64,000 nt of DNA, taken from contig CM034236.1 of the NCBI GenBank assembly GCA_019916065.1, positions 18,778,805 to 18,842,804 on the forward strand. The letters are read 5' to 3'. This DNA comes from Vitellaria paradoxa (taxonomy: Eukaryota; Streptophyta; Magnoliopsida; Ericales; Sapotaceae). How positions within the stretch are numbered: the first letter of the stretch is position 1; each line of letters begins with the position of its first letter. The notes under the pieces were generated by a model that saw only the letters and a list, made by a program, of their open reading frames with translations, ran no database searches and was not told the DNA's origin. The position numbers were made by a program, and so were the translations under genes. Below, piece after piece: positions 22,530-34,158 of this stretch.

Positions 22530-22708
22530 TTACACCATTACATATAATAAAACTTCAAATGTATCCTATTCTATGGCCTCTTTATCGGTTTATTCTCCAT
22601 ATCTGCTATATGGTATGCACCATTGCTGAGCACTTCTATGACTGGAAATGGGTCTTCCCAGTTCACGCTGAGCTTTCCTTCTGTTCGATCTCTCTTTGCC
22701 CCCCTTTA
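22530..22708 (-). pseudogene. C-terminal end of a Ty3/gypsy pol (Tat/Athila-like)
   Basis: The minus strand reads DRTEGKLSVNWEDPFPV, then IEVLSNGAYHIADMENKP, then a stop and NRIHLKFYY. This is the conserved end of plant gypsy integrase (family pattern EGKLxPNWEGPYxVxxVxGxGAYxLxxLxGxxxPRxWNxxxLKxYY). About 55 codons remain, and the rest of pol is absent in this position. A TGG-to-TAG-like change removes the usual tryptophan. Confidence 0.75.
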
Positions 22709-22849
22709 ACTCACCTGCAATGAAAAGTGTTGAATACAAGTAAGGCAATTAACTTATTTATTCTCTCTAATCATTGATTAATCACATTTTCACATCTATA
22801 ATTGACCATTTTATGTGATTAATCACCCAATATTTGTTGTTTAATTTGG

Positions 22850-23347
22850 ACACTAGCTTCCTATACTCCCCAATCCATTCATGACCTTCCTAGAGGACTT
22901 TTGTAGCTAAATTGGCCATAAGTGGGGTTCCTTTAGAAGGGCAAGCAAACTCTAGGTGTTAGACTCTAGGAAGTTGGAAGACTTGAGCAAAGTCATCAGC
23001 TTTTAAAGTGATATCAACCCCTCCAACCCAACTGGTAAGAACCACTTTTCCCTCTCACCTATTAATGGAATTCTCCTTGACATTGGCAAAAAACTCTCTA
23101 ACTATGTCCACTACACAACGAGGATGGAATCTAGTAAGGAGAAGACATTACCTGCCTTCAAAGTTTTAGAGCAAAAGAAACTCCTTGCTCTTAAAGTGAT
23201 CTATTTGCCACTGTCTCTCAACCACTATTGGCTCATAAACCCAAATATCATTGTAGGTTGTCTCAGCTTTCTTGCACTAAAATATATCACTATTGAAGTA
23301 TGAATCATCAATGGTTTTTCCTTCACCATGTTTAGTTCGTGGAGCCA
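22850..23347 (-). pseudogene. PF20167-type 'putative plant transposon protein' fragment
   Basis: Minus-strand frames begin MAPRTKHGEGKTIDDSYF at 23347 and continue through VVERQWQIDHFKSKEF, RCVVDIVREFFANVKE and SWVGGVDITLKADDFAQVFQLP. This resembles the plant retrotransposon-associated domain with the core VREFYANL...VRGxxVxFxxxxIxxxLxLP. Several stops and frame changes occur. The function of the domain is unknown; it is often found in gypsy-related proteins. It lies between a leader-like region and the gypsy pol end at 22530-22708, suggesting a remnant of one deleted element. Confidence 0.6.
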
Positions 23348-24102
23348 TTGTACACTACACAAAAAGAAAAGTATTTGGATTCAACTTAACATTCAATCAA
23401 TCCCTATGTCCACGCAAGTTCAGTGGCCCAAACTAACAGTAGTAGTAATTAATGAGGTGCCAAAGATTCTAAAACATGAATGTGGCAATTAGTCGGTGAT
23501 CAGAATGCTTATTTTGAGAAAATGTTCCCAAGATAAATTATGCAAGATAGGAAACAGATTGGATCTCACAAACGGATCTAGAATATTGCCGTGATGTAAG
23601 AATGAATAAATTGAAATGGACTTTTGAAAAGATTCTAACATCAATGGTGTGGGACCTCATAGGCGGGTCCATAATAGTGCCTTCAATAACAAAATCAATG
23701 AATTGGAAAGAATTCTTACTAATATTTGGAAACTTTGAAATCGAATGATATACTAATAAGACCAACACAATCGGGTCTGCTCAATTTGCAAAGAATGAAT
23801 TGATTCTAAACTAGCATACGGGATGAAGACATACCCATTTCTGGACAATGACAAGTAGATGTTGAGTCTATGCATTGGTCGAATCAACAACATGGTGTCA
23901 ATCCAACAATATGAGTCCAACAAAGGTTTCGTAAAGAATTTCTACTAACAAATTAGACCAATGTAATATTAGATTGAAATCACACGAAAGATTGAACAAG
24001 AATTGATCTTGAACTAGTGTGTGCTTAGATTTGTAGAACAGTGACCTAGGGTTTATGAAGGTGGAGAATAAAGCTTACCCGAATGAAGATTGAGGTGATT
24101 TT
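23348..24102 (-). other. Leader-like non-coding segment
   Basis: No coding similarity. It lies between an LTR-like terminus at 24103 and the ATG at 23347 on the minus strand, so it may be the untranslated leader of the PF20167-bearing remnant. No convincing priming site was found. Confidence 0.35.
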
Positions 24103-24189
24103 GTCATGCCCCGGATTTTCATAACCGAATGCCTGGGGGTGACTTGGGATTTATTTGTTGGGTATAAAAATAAGATGATAATAACACGC
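24103..24189 (-). repeat. Terminal fragment of a gypsy-like LTR
   Basis: On the plus strand it starts TGTCATGCCCCGGATTTTC. The minus strand therefore ends GAAAATCCGGGGCATGACA, a common terminus of plant gypsy LTRs (GGGGCxTxACA). It is cut on the right by the next LTR at 24190. Confidence 0.4.
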
Positions 24190-24844
24190 TGTCACATCCC
24201 AAAATTTTCCTCCAAACTGGGGTTGACCCACAAGAAAAATTTAAGATATTCAAAATCCCTTGTTTATCCCAAACAATATTTATAAGTCATTAGACTGAAT
24301 CATTTGATGGGATTTCAACTACAGGGCACAAAATAAAGATAAAGAAAAATATTACAAAGCCATCTAAGTGTCCCAACCATGCGATTAACATTACATACCA
24401 AATAAAAGCAAATTAGGTCTAAACTTGATAATTACAATCATTCAACAATTATTATTATAGAGCACAAAAATAAAGTCTTCCAGCACTGTGCAGGAAGGAA
24501 AAAAAATAGATAACTCTTTTGATAGAATATTTAAGAGAAATTAATCTCTTTCCAGCTCATCTTCAGTATCACTGTGCTTAATATCCTGAAAAAAATATTC
24601 CCACCAGGAGTGAGCTACTAAAACCCAGTAATCAGAATCTCCTAGGTGCCTATATGCAGTGGTTGTAATGCTACATTGTATTAGGTGACCCACTATAGTG
24701 AATGTGATTAGGTGGCATACTGTTTATGCAATAATTAATTCAATAGATCCCAACTGAATAATGTAAATTATACTTACAACGGTTCGATGAAACTGCCACC
24801 GTAACTACTATTTTACTTACATGTAAAAATAGTTAAATATTGAT

Positions 24845-24939
24845 GTGTGTACCACAATGAAGTCTGTGTCGTAGTGGTAGGGATCTCAGATTCAGATCTT
24901 CAAGGTCTCGGGATCAAACCCCATAGCGATACAGGTTTC

Positions 24940-24945
<6 letters not shown>
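24845..24945 (+). mobile_element. Candidate tRNA-derived SINE head
   Basis: GTAGTGGTAG (24871-24880) resembles an RNA polymerase III A box, and GGATCAAACC (24911-24920) resembles a B box, about 30 bases apart. They are followed by a short body and a TA tract (about 24943-24968). Plant SINEs have this layout (GxTCxxGGGTTCGAATCCC-like B-box region). No target duplication was confirmed. Confidence 0.35.

Positions 24946-24968
<23 letters not shown>
24943..24968. repeat. TA microsatellite
   Basis: TA dinucleotides directly after the candidate SINE head. Confidence 0.85.
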
Positions 24969-24972
<4 letters not shown>

Positions 24973-27529
24973 AAATATTCATCAAGAGGAATTAAGTATA
25001 ATTAAATAATTCCAACACATCATTCACACATAAACAAGAGAGGTTGCTAGTCACCGTAAAATTTGGTAAAGGAGTTAATCTAAATCGTCTTAGAATAATC
25101 ATACTCCTATCCTCCTCTACCCCTAACCTTGAGAACCAGTGACTTTACGGGCTTAGCATCTAATGCATACCGACGGTGTCACCCACCAAAAATCTAGCCG
25201 TCGCAACCGGCTACCTAACTGGCCAGGTCAGAATAGAGCATCTCCCAAATAAAATGCATATGTTCCCATCTTCATCTAAAAGGCCATTTCTACCCACCCA
25301 TCACCCCATTGCCAAAAATAACTTTGGCACCGAGTGCCTTAAATTTTTTTCTCCCTTTTACATTCCCAAGGGTAATAAGACATTTTTAATTACAACCGGC
25401 AATATCCCCAAGCGATGAATCAAAAGTGGGATTATTCAGTCACATGCAGTATAAGTTTTATTTTATTCTAACTGGATAGTATAGTACATCACCTAAAAAT
25501 TAAGCCAATGTGAGATTACATAGCTAATTCATTCTAACCCTTTTATTTGGTAGGAGAATAATATTATTCAAAATAATTTGAATAAATTTTCAATCATCAT
25601 CTTATTTATAACCAAACCCTTATCATAGGTTTTTGGCTTCAAGATATCCACAAATGTCCACAAAATTATTCCAATGCTTAGGAAGGTATTAAATAAGTTT
25701 CATTTTAATTCACTTAATCATAACAATATAGTTATATAACTTGCTAGGGTGACAAAACAATGCCTAAAAATCAATTAGAATAAATCAAATTCATTTAAGG
25801 AAGACCAAATGAGGAAAGAATAAGTTCATTATTTTATTTGGGCATTTTTAACAAATACTATAAGTGTTTTACTAGATTAGGCCTTGCAAACAAAATCACC
25901 CATAAATAAATTATTAACATAACTATAACTAATAGAGGGTAATTGGGAATTTAAATAAATGTTTAAACATAAAATTCTAAAAAAAAATCCAAACAAGCAT
26001 CAATTAAAGGCTAAGCAGAAATAGCAGTGTAAAAGAAAATTCATATAAAATAGAGCGGAACTCCAATATCTATAAACTTTATATCTATAGAAACTAGGCT
26101 TTAAGACCTACAACTTTCATGTTTTACACTTTTTAAAATTCTAAGGTCTAATGGTGCAAAAACAGCATTGAATTCAGTTTGTTCAGAAGATATAGTTTTA
26201 CATATGTTCAGTATTTTGGGCATAACTTTTGACTCACAACTCGGATTGATGTAAATATTTTTCGGTTGGAAAGAAAACTTAAAGGGCTACAACTTTTATG
26301 TTTTAGCTGAAGCCTAATTCCACCGTTTGGGGGTCAGAAGCACATCAGAAGTTACAAACAGAGAGCTGTCAACATGTTGAGCTACATCAGTTAAAGTTTC
26401 AGCTTCCCTACCCCCAATATGCGGGTATTTTTTTATCACAATCAAGTTTCATACTTCAAACCCAAAAAAAATAAAAATAAAAAATGCTTTAGCTTCAAAT
26501 TGAAGACGTCAAATACATTTTAGGAGGTTCATCATCCTATCTCAATGAAGATATTGGTGACCAAGCCTGAGAAGAAAAAAAAAGAGTTGAGCTTTAAACA
26601 CCACCCAATTGGAAAGTTCCAAGCCTTTCTTCTTCCTCCAAGCAACACCTAATCTCTAACCACACTAAATAATAATTTTTTTCTCTCTTTGAAGGCACAC
26701 AAATTTATAAGAGAAAGTGCCGGTAGATAAAAGCAACCTTCACTTCCTAGACTTGAAAGCCACTAAAGTAGGATTATGCATTAGGTAGCATAATCCAGTA
26801 ATCTTGCTTTGCCTTTTTGGCTATCTAACCATATAATTTAAGAGAGGTATTGAAGGATGGATGGAGATGGGTGGCATGATCCGAGAATCATGCTAACTTT
26901 TTGACTAATTAAACAAATAATTTAAAAGGGGTATTGGGGGAGGTGTATGGAGGTGGCATGATCCGGGAATCATGCTACCTTTTTGACTAATTAAACAAAT
27001 TATTTAAAAGATACTTTAAGTCTTTAAATCATGCTTGCTAAGTCTTTCAATCATTCTTGCTAAATAATTTGAAAGAAATGCTTTAAAGTCATCAATGTAG
27101 GGTCTTCTTTTTTACTAATAAACTAAATAATTTGAGAGATGTGAGAGATGTATGGAAGAAAGGATGGATGGAAATTGAAGTTTGTCGGGAAATGATTTAG
27201 AACTACTATACACGAGTCAACTTAGTGAGTGATAAAATGAGTTGAAGTGAGTTAAGATGAGTCAAAGAAAGGGTTGACCCATAGGTTAATGGGCTTGGGT
27301 TGAACCAAATAGGTAACTGGGCTAGGAATTGTTTGGATAAAAGTTTAGAAATTCTACATTAAATTCCCACATAGGGTGAAATTAAATCTGAAAATCTTTC
27401 CAACTAATTTTATCATTCCAAAAAAATTTTCAAATCCTCAATTTTCTAGATTTTTACTATGATAAATATCACCACCACACTTAAGCAAATTAATTAAGAG
27501 AAAAAAATTCAGGTTATTACACACAACTT

Positions 27530-28419
27530 ATCTGCAAACTGGGATAGTAGGACAATTGTTAGTCTTATATGTTTAACTACCACACACAATGTAATAAACA
27601 CTTGCTACAAGTTCTTTGATAGTAGGTATGTCCTTGTTGATTTTTAAGGTCTTAATTTTCCTCGTTAAGGTTGCTAGTTTTGCCTTAAGGTCATCAAACT
27701 CACTCAATTGGTGTGTACATCTGCTTGGTGTAATACTAGCATCTTGGGTATTTTCAAATCCTGTAGTATCCCAAGTTTATGCATTCTTAGCTAGAAATTC
27801 AAAGTATTTGTAAGCTTCTTTAGGAGTCTTATCATAGAACTATCCATTACACATGGTTTCCACAAATTATTTTAGTTGTGGCATCAATGATTCATAGAAG
27901 ATACTTATAAGATGCTAAACCTCAAATTCATGGTGTGGACAAGAATGCAATAGTGTTTTAAACCTTTCCCAGCACTAATAAAATGTTTTACCAGTTTGAG
28001 GGGCAAAGTTCAATATCTGATGTTGTATGGCATCAGTTCTATTGGGAGGGAAAATTTTCTTCAGGAACTTAGCCTATATTTCATCCCATATACAAATGAA
28101 ATTGGATGGTAAGAACTCAAACCATTTGGCTACCTTATCTTTCAATGAAAATGGGAAAAGTTTAAGAAATACTAGTCTGTTAGATAGCCTTGATCATTAA
28201 TAATGAAACAAATGTTCCTAAAGCAAATAAGATGATCATATGGATTTTTAGAATCCATATTGTGGAAAGTTGGCAAAAGTTGAATCATGCCAAGCTTAAA
28301 GTTGGAAACTCTTTGGTTTTCTAGCAAACTATGTATGACTCAAGAATGTGTCTATCTTATTGTAAAATTTCCCTCATGGAACATCTTGCAACAACATTCC
28401 TATTATCACTTTCTGCCAT
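27530..28419 (-). pseudogene. Athila-2 gag (Retrotrans_gag)
   Basis: A minus-strand ATG at 28419 starts MAESDNRNVVARCSMREIL. Downstream, in several frames, are LFPFSLKDKVAKWFEFLPS, ICIWDEI.AKFLKKIFPP, CWERFKTLLHSCPHHEFE, KTPKEAYKYFEFLAKNA and LKAKLATLTRKIKTLKI, then a damaged C2HC-like IVCGS...NNCPTIP. These are the ordered landmarks of Athila/Tat gag (capsid), such as LFPFSLKDKAxxWLxSLPxGSITTW and WERFKxLLRxCPHHG. At least six stops or frameshifts are present. Confidence 0.82.
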
Positions 28420-28730
28420 TTCTACAGTGCGAGTAGGAGAAACAGGAATATGAAATTCTACTAAGAGGTTCTCAAGTTTGAAAGGAGGATTTATGGGTTT
28501 AAAATGTCTCAATCTACTGTTTCTCCCACAATTCCTAGTGTTTAAAAGCTAAATAATAGTCTGTGAAAAGGTACTGGTGTCTAGACTGCTGGTCAGGGTG
28601 TCTGGACAGCAGTAAGCAGTTCTGGGCAGTTTGGAAGGAAAATTAAAAGAAAGTTTTTTATTTTTTATTTTTTATATAACAATGAAGTAAATTAACTTAG
28701 ATCAAAAATAACCTAAAACCTAAAGTTGAT

Positions 28731-28748
28731 TCCCTGGCAATGGCACCA
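28731..28748 (-). other. Athila-2 primer-binding site (tRNA-Asp type)
   Basis: The minus strand reads TGGTGCCATTGCCAGGGA. It differs at two to three positions from TGGCGCCGTTGCCGGGGA, the site used by Athila-type elements, and matches the Athila-1 site at 60264-60281 in position and context (TCAAGTTTT precedes both). Confidence 0.82.
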
Positions 28749-28754
28749 AAAACT

Positions 28755-30168
28755 TGACCGCTTCTAAATAATGCGTTTAGATTAAACCTCTAAGTGCAAG
28801 GGTATGCAGTGTAGCTTTAACTCGGTGAGACCAAGATCGTATCCTCAAGGAACCTAACGCATAGTTTCTAGGTTTTAAAAGGAGCAAGTTACCTACTACT
28901 CAATTTAAAGCGAAATAGTTTTCAAATGTTTACGTGGATGAATCTTCTTAAATCTCTAATAAATTTAACTGCTCAACTAAAATAAGTTAATTAAATAGAA
29001 TTTTACCAAAATATTAAGCACCTAAAAACAACCAATAAACTAATTAAATGATGAAATTACTAACAAATAAAAATAATACAGTGAATTAATTCAAAGCAAT
29101 ATGGAAATCAATTGAATAATTTCTTAATTAAACCTTCAACTTCGGGTAGAATCATTATTTCACAATCCGATGTGCAATTGACCACAATTTAAATTTCACG
29201 TAACAGAAAGATAAATCAAAAAATCTTTTCTTGAAAGTTCTTTAAGTTCCAAAACACAGTTTTATATTCAGGTTTAAGATTATAAAATCGGATGATCTTC
29301 TTTTATATTTTTTTCGTTCAAACCTAATTCATTTATTTCAAAACTCTAAAAGAAATTTTTAATCCAAAAATTCTTATCAGTGACTATAGAGAATGTGATC
29401 AAGAATTTTCATTTTTGAAAGTTTTTGATAACAAATGAAATCAAATCTAAAAAGAAAATGCAGATCTATACATGGATGCTTTCACATCGCATGCATAGTT
29501 CTACGCACATTGTATTGATCATAATATTCCACCTTTCATTGATTCGTTGAGTCAAGATTAAAGGATTTAACCTAACATCAATTTAACATAAACAAAATAC
29601 ACAAAACAGCTGCTAAACAAGAAATAAATTTCATTAAATCAAAGAAGAAATGATAGTACCATTGTTTGAAGCAAAGCTATAAGAAAATCCACAAACAATG
29701 AAATAAAAATCACTCCAAAAACTAAACTAAACTCTCTAAAATGTATTTTGGAATTCTGGAACAATATATTGAAAAGAGTGTATTACTGTTGAAAACAATG
29801 TATTTATAGAAATAAAACTCAAAAACCCTAGCCTAAAAAATTCCATGCAAAATAGTCGTTGGTGTCTGGACTGCCAAATTGGGGTGTCCAGATAGCAGAG
29901 AAGATCGAGCCCAAATTTAGCTTTTATTCCTTTTTCTCCAGCTGTCTCTTTGCTGTTGTTTGAACCGAACATCCAAGTATCTGGACAGTAGGGGTCTTTT
30001 TCTTACTATCTTCACCATTGCTAATTTCAATAATTTCTATTTTTTCTGCATTTTGGAAACAAACACATAGTAAACATAAAAAGTAACTAAAAACTTCATA
30101 ATAATTAAACAAATGCATGAATTATTATCAAATTTAAGTTTTGTAATTACACTTTTCAAGTGTAATCA
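28755..30168 (-). repeat. Athila-2 5' LTR
   Basis: The plus-strand left edge is TGACCGCTTCTAAAT, six bases from the priming site. The proposed right edge is GTGTAATCA, where CACTA-2 subterminal repeats begin. The LTR carries repeated GTCTGGAC/GTCCAGA motifs (29855-29900, 29980). The outer boundary is inferred from the change of sequence type and a TGA...TCA terminus. Confidence 0.6.
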
Positions 30169-30365
30169 ACAACCGCTAAAGCAGTCGCTAATACTTCCTG
30201 CCATTTTACGAGAAGGCTTTAAGCTAATCCCTGCCAAATCTTTAGCGACCGCTTAGTTGCTAGTAGTAACTACTTATTGTGGTCACAAAAAGTTATTATT
30301 TTTATGTATTTTTTTAACACGCCAATACCCATGAAAGTATTAGCGACCACTATTAATTATTGGTG
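30169..30365. repeat. CACTA-2 3' subterminal repeats
   Basis: Several copies of GCTAA/TTAGCGACC and GTGGTCAC-like motifs in both orientations. They are similar in type to the arrays flanking CACTA-1 and to 53090-53301. Such motifs are transposase-binding sites in En/Spm elements. Confidence 0.55.
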
Positions 30366-30949
30366 ATAAGTTATTTTTTATTTATTTTTATTTTTATTTT
30401 TTAATTAATTAATTTATTTTAAATTATTTAATATTATTTATTTAAATTGTTTACTTCTAAATGATTTATTTTTTAATGTAATTTTAGTTGCGCATGTATT
30501 ACATGCACTAAAAAATTTTATATAATGAAATACTAATATTGTAAAACAGAACAAAATTCTACATTTATATATACAAAATAGTACAAAATTTAATTACAAA
30601 GTTTTATATATACAAGTCTGACAAAAGAAAATCAAAAAATTCTTCGATCAGTCGATCAGCTCCAAAAATCAGTCAAAACTAAAAACCATAAAATAAATAT
30701 TATTAGTCTACAAAATTATCAATATAAATAAGTAAAATTTGCTCAAAATAAACTAAAATTTATGTGAATTAAAGATAAATATATCTGGCCATGATCATCG
30801 CCCAGTCTAGTCCACAAGGGCCAGCCGCCAGTGTTTGGGGCCTTCTATGAAACAATAAGTGGATGATTAAAAACCAAAAAAAAAACATAAATAAATTTAT
30901 AAAAATTTAATTAATTTTAAATAAAAAATTAATATTTCTAACCTGAGTA

Positions 30950-31700
30950 GTGGTACTATGGCCCTTGGATAAGCACAACTCCATCTTGGCCATCTTTACC
31001 TAAAGCGAAGCCTCCCATGCACCCATCTCTGCCTAGACGGTCTAGAGCAAATCCGCGTGTTGTGTCCAACCTGGGAGTAGCTAGTTCTGGATAACTCTGT
31101 TCACATGATAACTGAGCATGGAATGCCTATGCCCCCATGAGCATATATCCGTGCCCATCCCATCCGATAATAGAGTGGAATATCTCATCCCTCTTTCCCT
31201 CGGACTACTTTTCCTCCGATGGTAGCTCAGTCAGACAAGAGTCAAACTAAGCCTTGTAAAACAAAATATATATAAAAACATAAAGGTAAGTAACTAAATT
31301 ATATAAAGAAAAATTTAATATGCTCATTGGCCAAAATCAGTACTTAATTACCATAATGGCCTGAACCTCCAGCAGATACTTTTTACAAGTCACCAACTAG
31401 ACGACCATCCGATTGGCCCGATCATCTCGCTGAGTCAACTGTTGAAGGGCAAATTATGTTAATAATATATTATCCTAGGAAATTAAAAGAAATAACTTAA
31501 GAAAAAATACAAATTATAATTTGCTCACCCGTGTTTACTCGCTCGACCAATAATGAACAAGATCAACCCGTTGCTGGGGGAAGATGCCCATTGGGACGTG
31601 TTGAAGGATGTCAAGGTCATTCTTATGGCCCTTCCAATAGCTTGTCTTGACCTTACTCGTGTGGCCCTTCCACATCTTCTAACACTTGCTGCAACAAACT
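30950..31700 (-). pseudogene. CACTA-2 tnpA-type (Transposase_24-like) remnant
   Basis: Three coding islands on the minus strand: 31690-31530 (WKGHTSKVKTSYWKGHKN, GIFPQQRVDLVHYWSSE), 31440-31365 (QRDDRANRMVV then a stop) and 31255-30955 (SEGKRDEIFHSIIGWDGHGY...). The order and patterns WxxxKxxxxK, DLVxYWSS, KANRxxxxxxHxxGxKSF and xIFxxVLGxxxGY fit the plant Transposase_24 family. Stops occur in each island and intron-like gaps separate them. The tnpA protein normally binds subterminal repeats. Confidence 0.6.
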
Positions 31701-31904
31701 ATCTAGTAGTTTGAACAATTCAAGAATCGCATACATCAATCCCCATGTGTTCATCACAAGAATGACAAATTTAGTCGAAGATATAATTCGTCGCCTAAGA
31801 ATAACCATACGGTTGACGTACACAATTCTCAAATAATATCTCTAAGTTTCTCTTTGTTTTCTAATTTGTTTCTAAGTTTGATTTCTTTTATTGGTTCATT
31901 AACT

Positions 31905-32200
31905 ATCTAATGGATTGAATTTGGGTTCTAAACCATGACTCAAGCAATATATTAGATTAAATTGGGCTTAAGTAATAGATATAATTAATTGGATATGATT
32001 GTTATTTAATTATTTGGAATGAATTTGGATTTGCATTAATTTAATTAGACCCAAGTAATATATTGGATTGGGCCCAATCACATATTAGATTGGATTGGCC
32101 CAAGTAATAAATATTGGATAGGATTGGGGCCAAGTAAGAATTTGGATTGGACCGAACTATTTATTGATTGAATTTGGATTGGATTGAGCCCAACTAATAC
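31905..32200 (-). repeat. Diverged minisatellite built on GGATTGGGCCCAAGTAAT
   Basis: At least six variants of a (T)TGGATTGGGCCCAAGTAATA-like unit occur at uneven spacing of about 35-50 bp. It lies within the CACTA-2 segment, probably in an intron or non-coding part. Confidence 0.6.
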
Positions 32201-32570
32201 TATTATTATTTTTATTATTATGATTGTAATTCTTATTACCATTATTATCATTGTAGTAATTATTGTTATTATTTTTGTATCATTATTATTACTATAACTG
32301 TTATCATCATCATCATCATCGTAATTTTTTTTATTGTAATTGTTATTCTTATTAGTAATATATAATTATTGTTGGCATTGTTCTTATTATGATTATTAAT
32401 ATCGTAATTATTTATATTATTATTATTGTATTTGTCGTTGTTATTATTATTATTATTATTACAACTAATAGTATTAATTATTGTTATCATTATTATTATC
32501 ATAATTATTTGTATTATTATTATTATTAAATTTCTCATTAGGGGTTTGTGTATTATTATTATTTGAATTT
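32195..32570. repeat. ATT/TTA trinucleotide-rich microsatellite
   Basis: Impure TTA/ATT and TCA repeats over nearly 380 bp. The long open frame on the minus strand (Ile/Asn-rich) is a product of this low complexity and is not called as a gene. Confidence 0.85.
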
Positions 32571-32579
32571 TCAATTTTT

Positions 32580-34140
32580 TAATACAAAATTGGAAAATAT
32601 TAAAAAGTAATAATCAAATTAATCAACTAAAAATAAAAGACTACAACAACAAAAATATATAATATAAATATATTAACAACAAATCGGCAAGAAAATCAAC
32701 AAACCAACAAATCTAGGGACAATTTATTACGAGAAAATGAAAAAAAGCATATAACAACAAGGCCTTTCTCAACATCTACCATAATCAATTTTTTATTAAA
32801 AATAGAAAATTAAAATCTAATACTTTTACAAAAAAAAATTGATGGAATTTAGTAAAATAGCTTCTATAATAATTTAACTCAATTTAATTTCATTTAATTT
32901 ATTGTAATTTCATTAAGTATTAATTTAGTTAACTATATTAAATTAATTTATTTCATTATATTGGTTATTAGAAGTAATTTAATTCAATAAATGTAAAATA
33001 TATTAAATCTAATTTAATTACTAAAATTTACTAAAAACTATTAAATAAATTATATTTAATATAATTTTATTAACGTTATACATCACATTAAGAACTTGCG
33101 CTTCTGCATCTCCTTCAAATGCTACCGACCATCTCAGTGGCATCTAGAGGAGATATAAATTAAAGCACAAGTTTAATAGTATTATAAAAATTTAATTATG
33201 TTATTTATTAAAATAATTTCACAAAATGAAATACATATTTTATAAAAAATTTATATTTCATATTAATTAAATTAATTGTATATTTCGTATTAATTTAATT
33301 CATTTACTTAATTCATTATCACTTTGATTAATGATATTAAATTAGTTCAGTTAAATTTGATTATTAAATTATATTTTTTATTAAAATTTATTTAAGTAAA
33401 AAATATAAAATATATTAAATATAATTTAATTATATTATTTACTAAAAATAATTGAATAAAATATCTTTCATATTAATTTAACTAATTTAATTGCATTATG
33501 TCTTAAAATTTAATAATTTCATTATTTAATTAACTTAATTAATTTAATTTCCAATCACTTTAAAATTTCAGGCTTGATTGTCTAATTAAGTCCCTAATGA
33601 ACATAGTAATATTCAATATTAAAAACCCAATAACAACAACAATAATATATTCAACCATTCAACATTGCCCAAAAACCCAACAACATACTCAATATTAAAA
33701 AAAAAATAGTCCAGTATTATTACACAAAAAAGTACAGCCGCGAGGTCTATATTTTTTATTCAATAATAAAAACTGAATAACAACAACATATTTATAAAAA
33801 AAAAAAACAGAAACAATAAACAAAATGTTAAAAAGATCAAAGTAATTTTCATAAAAAACCCAAAACAATAATATGCATTTACCATATATTCAACAATAAA
33901 ACAAAAAAAAAAAAAAAATACACAACTTACAGTTTATAAAAAAAAAAAAAAACAATATATGAAAAGAATTACGATAGTATATAAAAAAATTACAACAGCC
34001 AGCCAACAACAGTTTCAACATTCAAAAAAAAAAAAAAAAAACCTAGAACATAATCTTTATTTACAACATATTCAACAATAGAAATAAAAAAAAATTATAG
34101 TGTATAAAAAAAATTAAAACAACCCTGCCAAAAAAGATTA
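32580..34140. other. AT-rich, non-coding part of CACTA-2
   Basis: Long A and T runs and repeated CAACAACATATTCAACAATA-like phrases (33600-34080). One of these phrases (GCCAGCCAACAAC...TTTCAACATTC, 33998-34025) recurs just beyond the gypsy insertion at 52692-52722, supporting continuity across the insertion. Confidence 0.55.
34136..34140. other. Likely target-site duplication of the gypsy element, left copy
   Basis: GATTA precedes the left terminus and GATTG (52689-52693) follows the right terminus; one mismatch in five. Confidence 0.5.
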
Positions 34141-34158
34141 TGTGACGACCCATAATTA

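Larger units (their letters stand above)
24190..27521 (-). repeat. Probable 3.3-kb solo LTR of a Ty3/gypsy element
   Basis: On the minus strand this block would start TGTAATAACCTGAATTTTT and end TTTTGGGATGTGACA, the typical start and end of chromodomain-lineage gypsy LTRs. It is non-coding throughout, with no priming site or polypurine tract inside or beside it. It interrupts the gag of Athila-2 exactly at 27521/27522. Flanking bases do not form a clean target duplication (ACACGC on the left, CACAA on the right), so a truncation is also possible. Confidence 0.5.
27522..30168 (-). mobile_element. Athila-2: 5' part of an Athila-type gypsy element
   Basis: LTR (28755-30168), a tRNA-Asp-type priming site (28731-28748) and gag (28419-27530) follow in order on the minus strand. 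The element is cut at 27522 by the 24190-27521 block, and pol is not found beyond it. The LTR end is homologous to that of Athila-1 (shared CTCACCGAGT, CTTGCACTT and GGTCA). Confidence 0.8.
30169..34140 (-). mobile_element. CACTA-2, left portion
   Basis: This is the 3' side of a minus-strand CACTA relic whose 5' terminus is at 53301. It starts with subterminal repeats (CGCTAA, TTAGCGACC) at 30170-30360, then tnpA-type exons (30950-31700), then very AT-rich, repeat-laden DNA. Its expected 3' terminus (CACTACTAG on the plus strand) is missing and appears to be lost at the junction with Athila-2. The gypsy element at 34141-52688 splits it. Confidence 0.65.

Noticed and set aside
24190..27521. 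Clean 5-bp target duplication around the long LTR
   Set aside because: The flanks ACACGC and CACAA do not match well enough to claim one.
32269..32574. 101-codon Ile/Asn-rich open frame on the minus strand
   Set aside because: Produced by an ATT/TTA microsatellite; no start context or domain.
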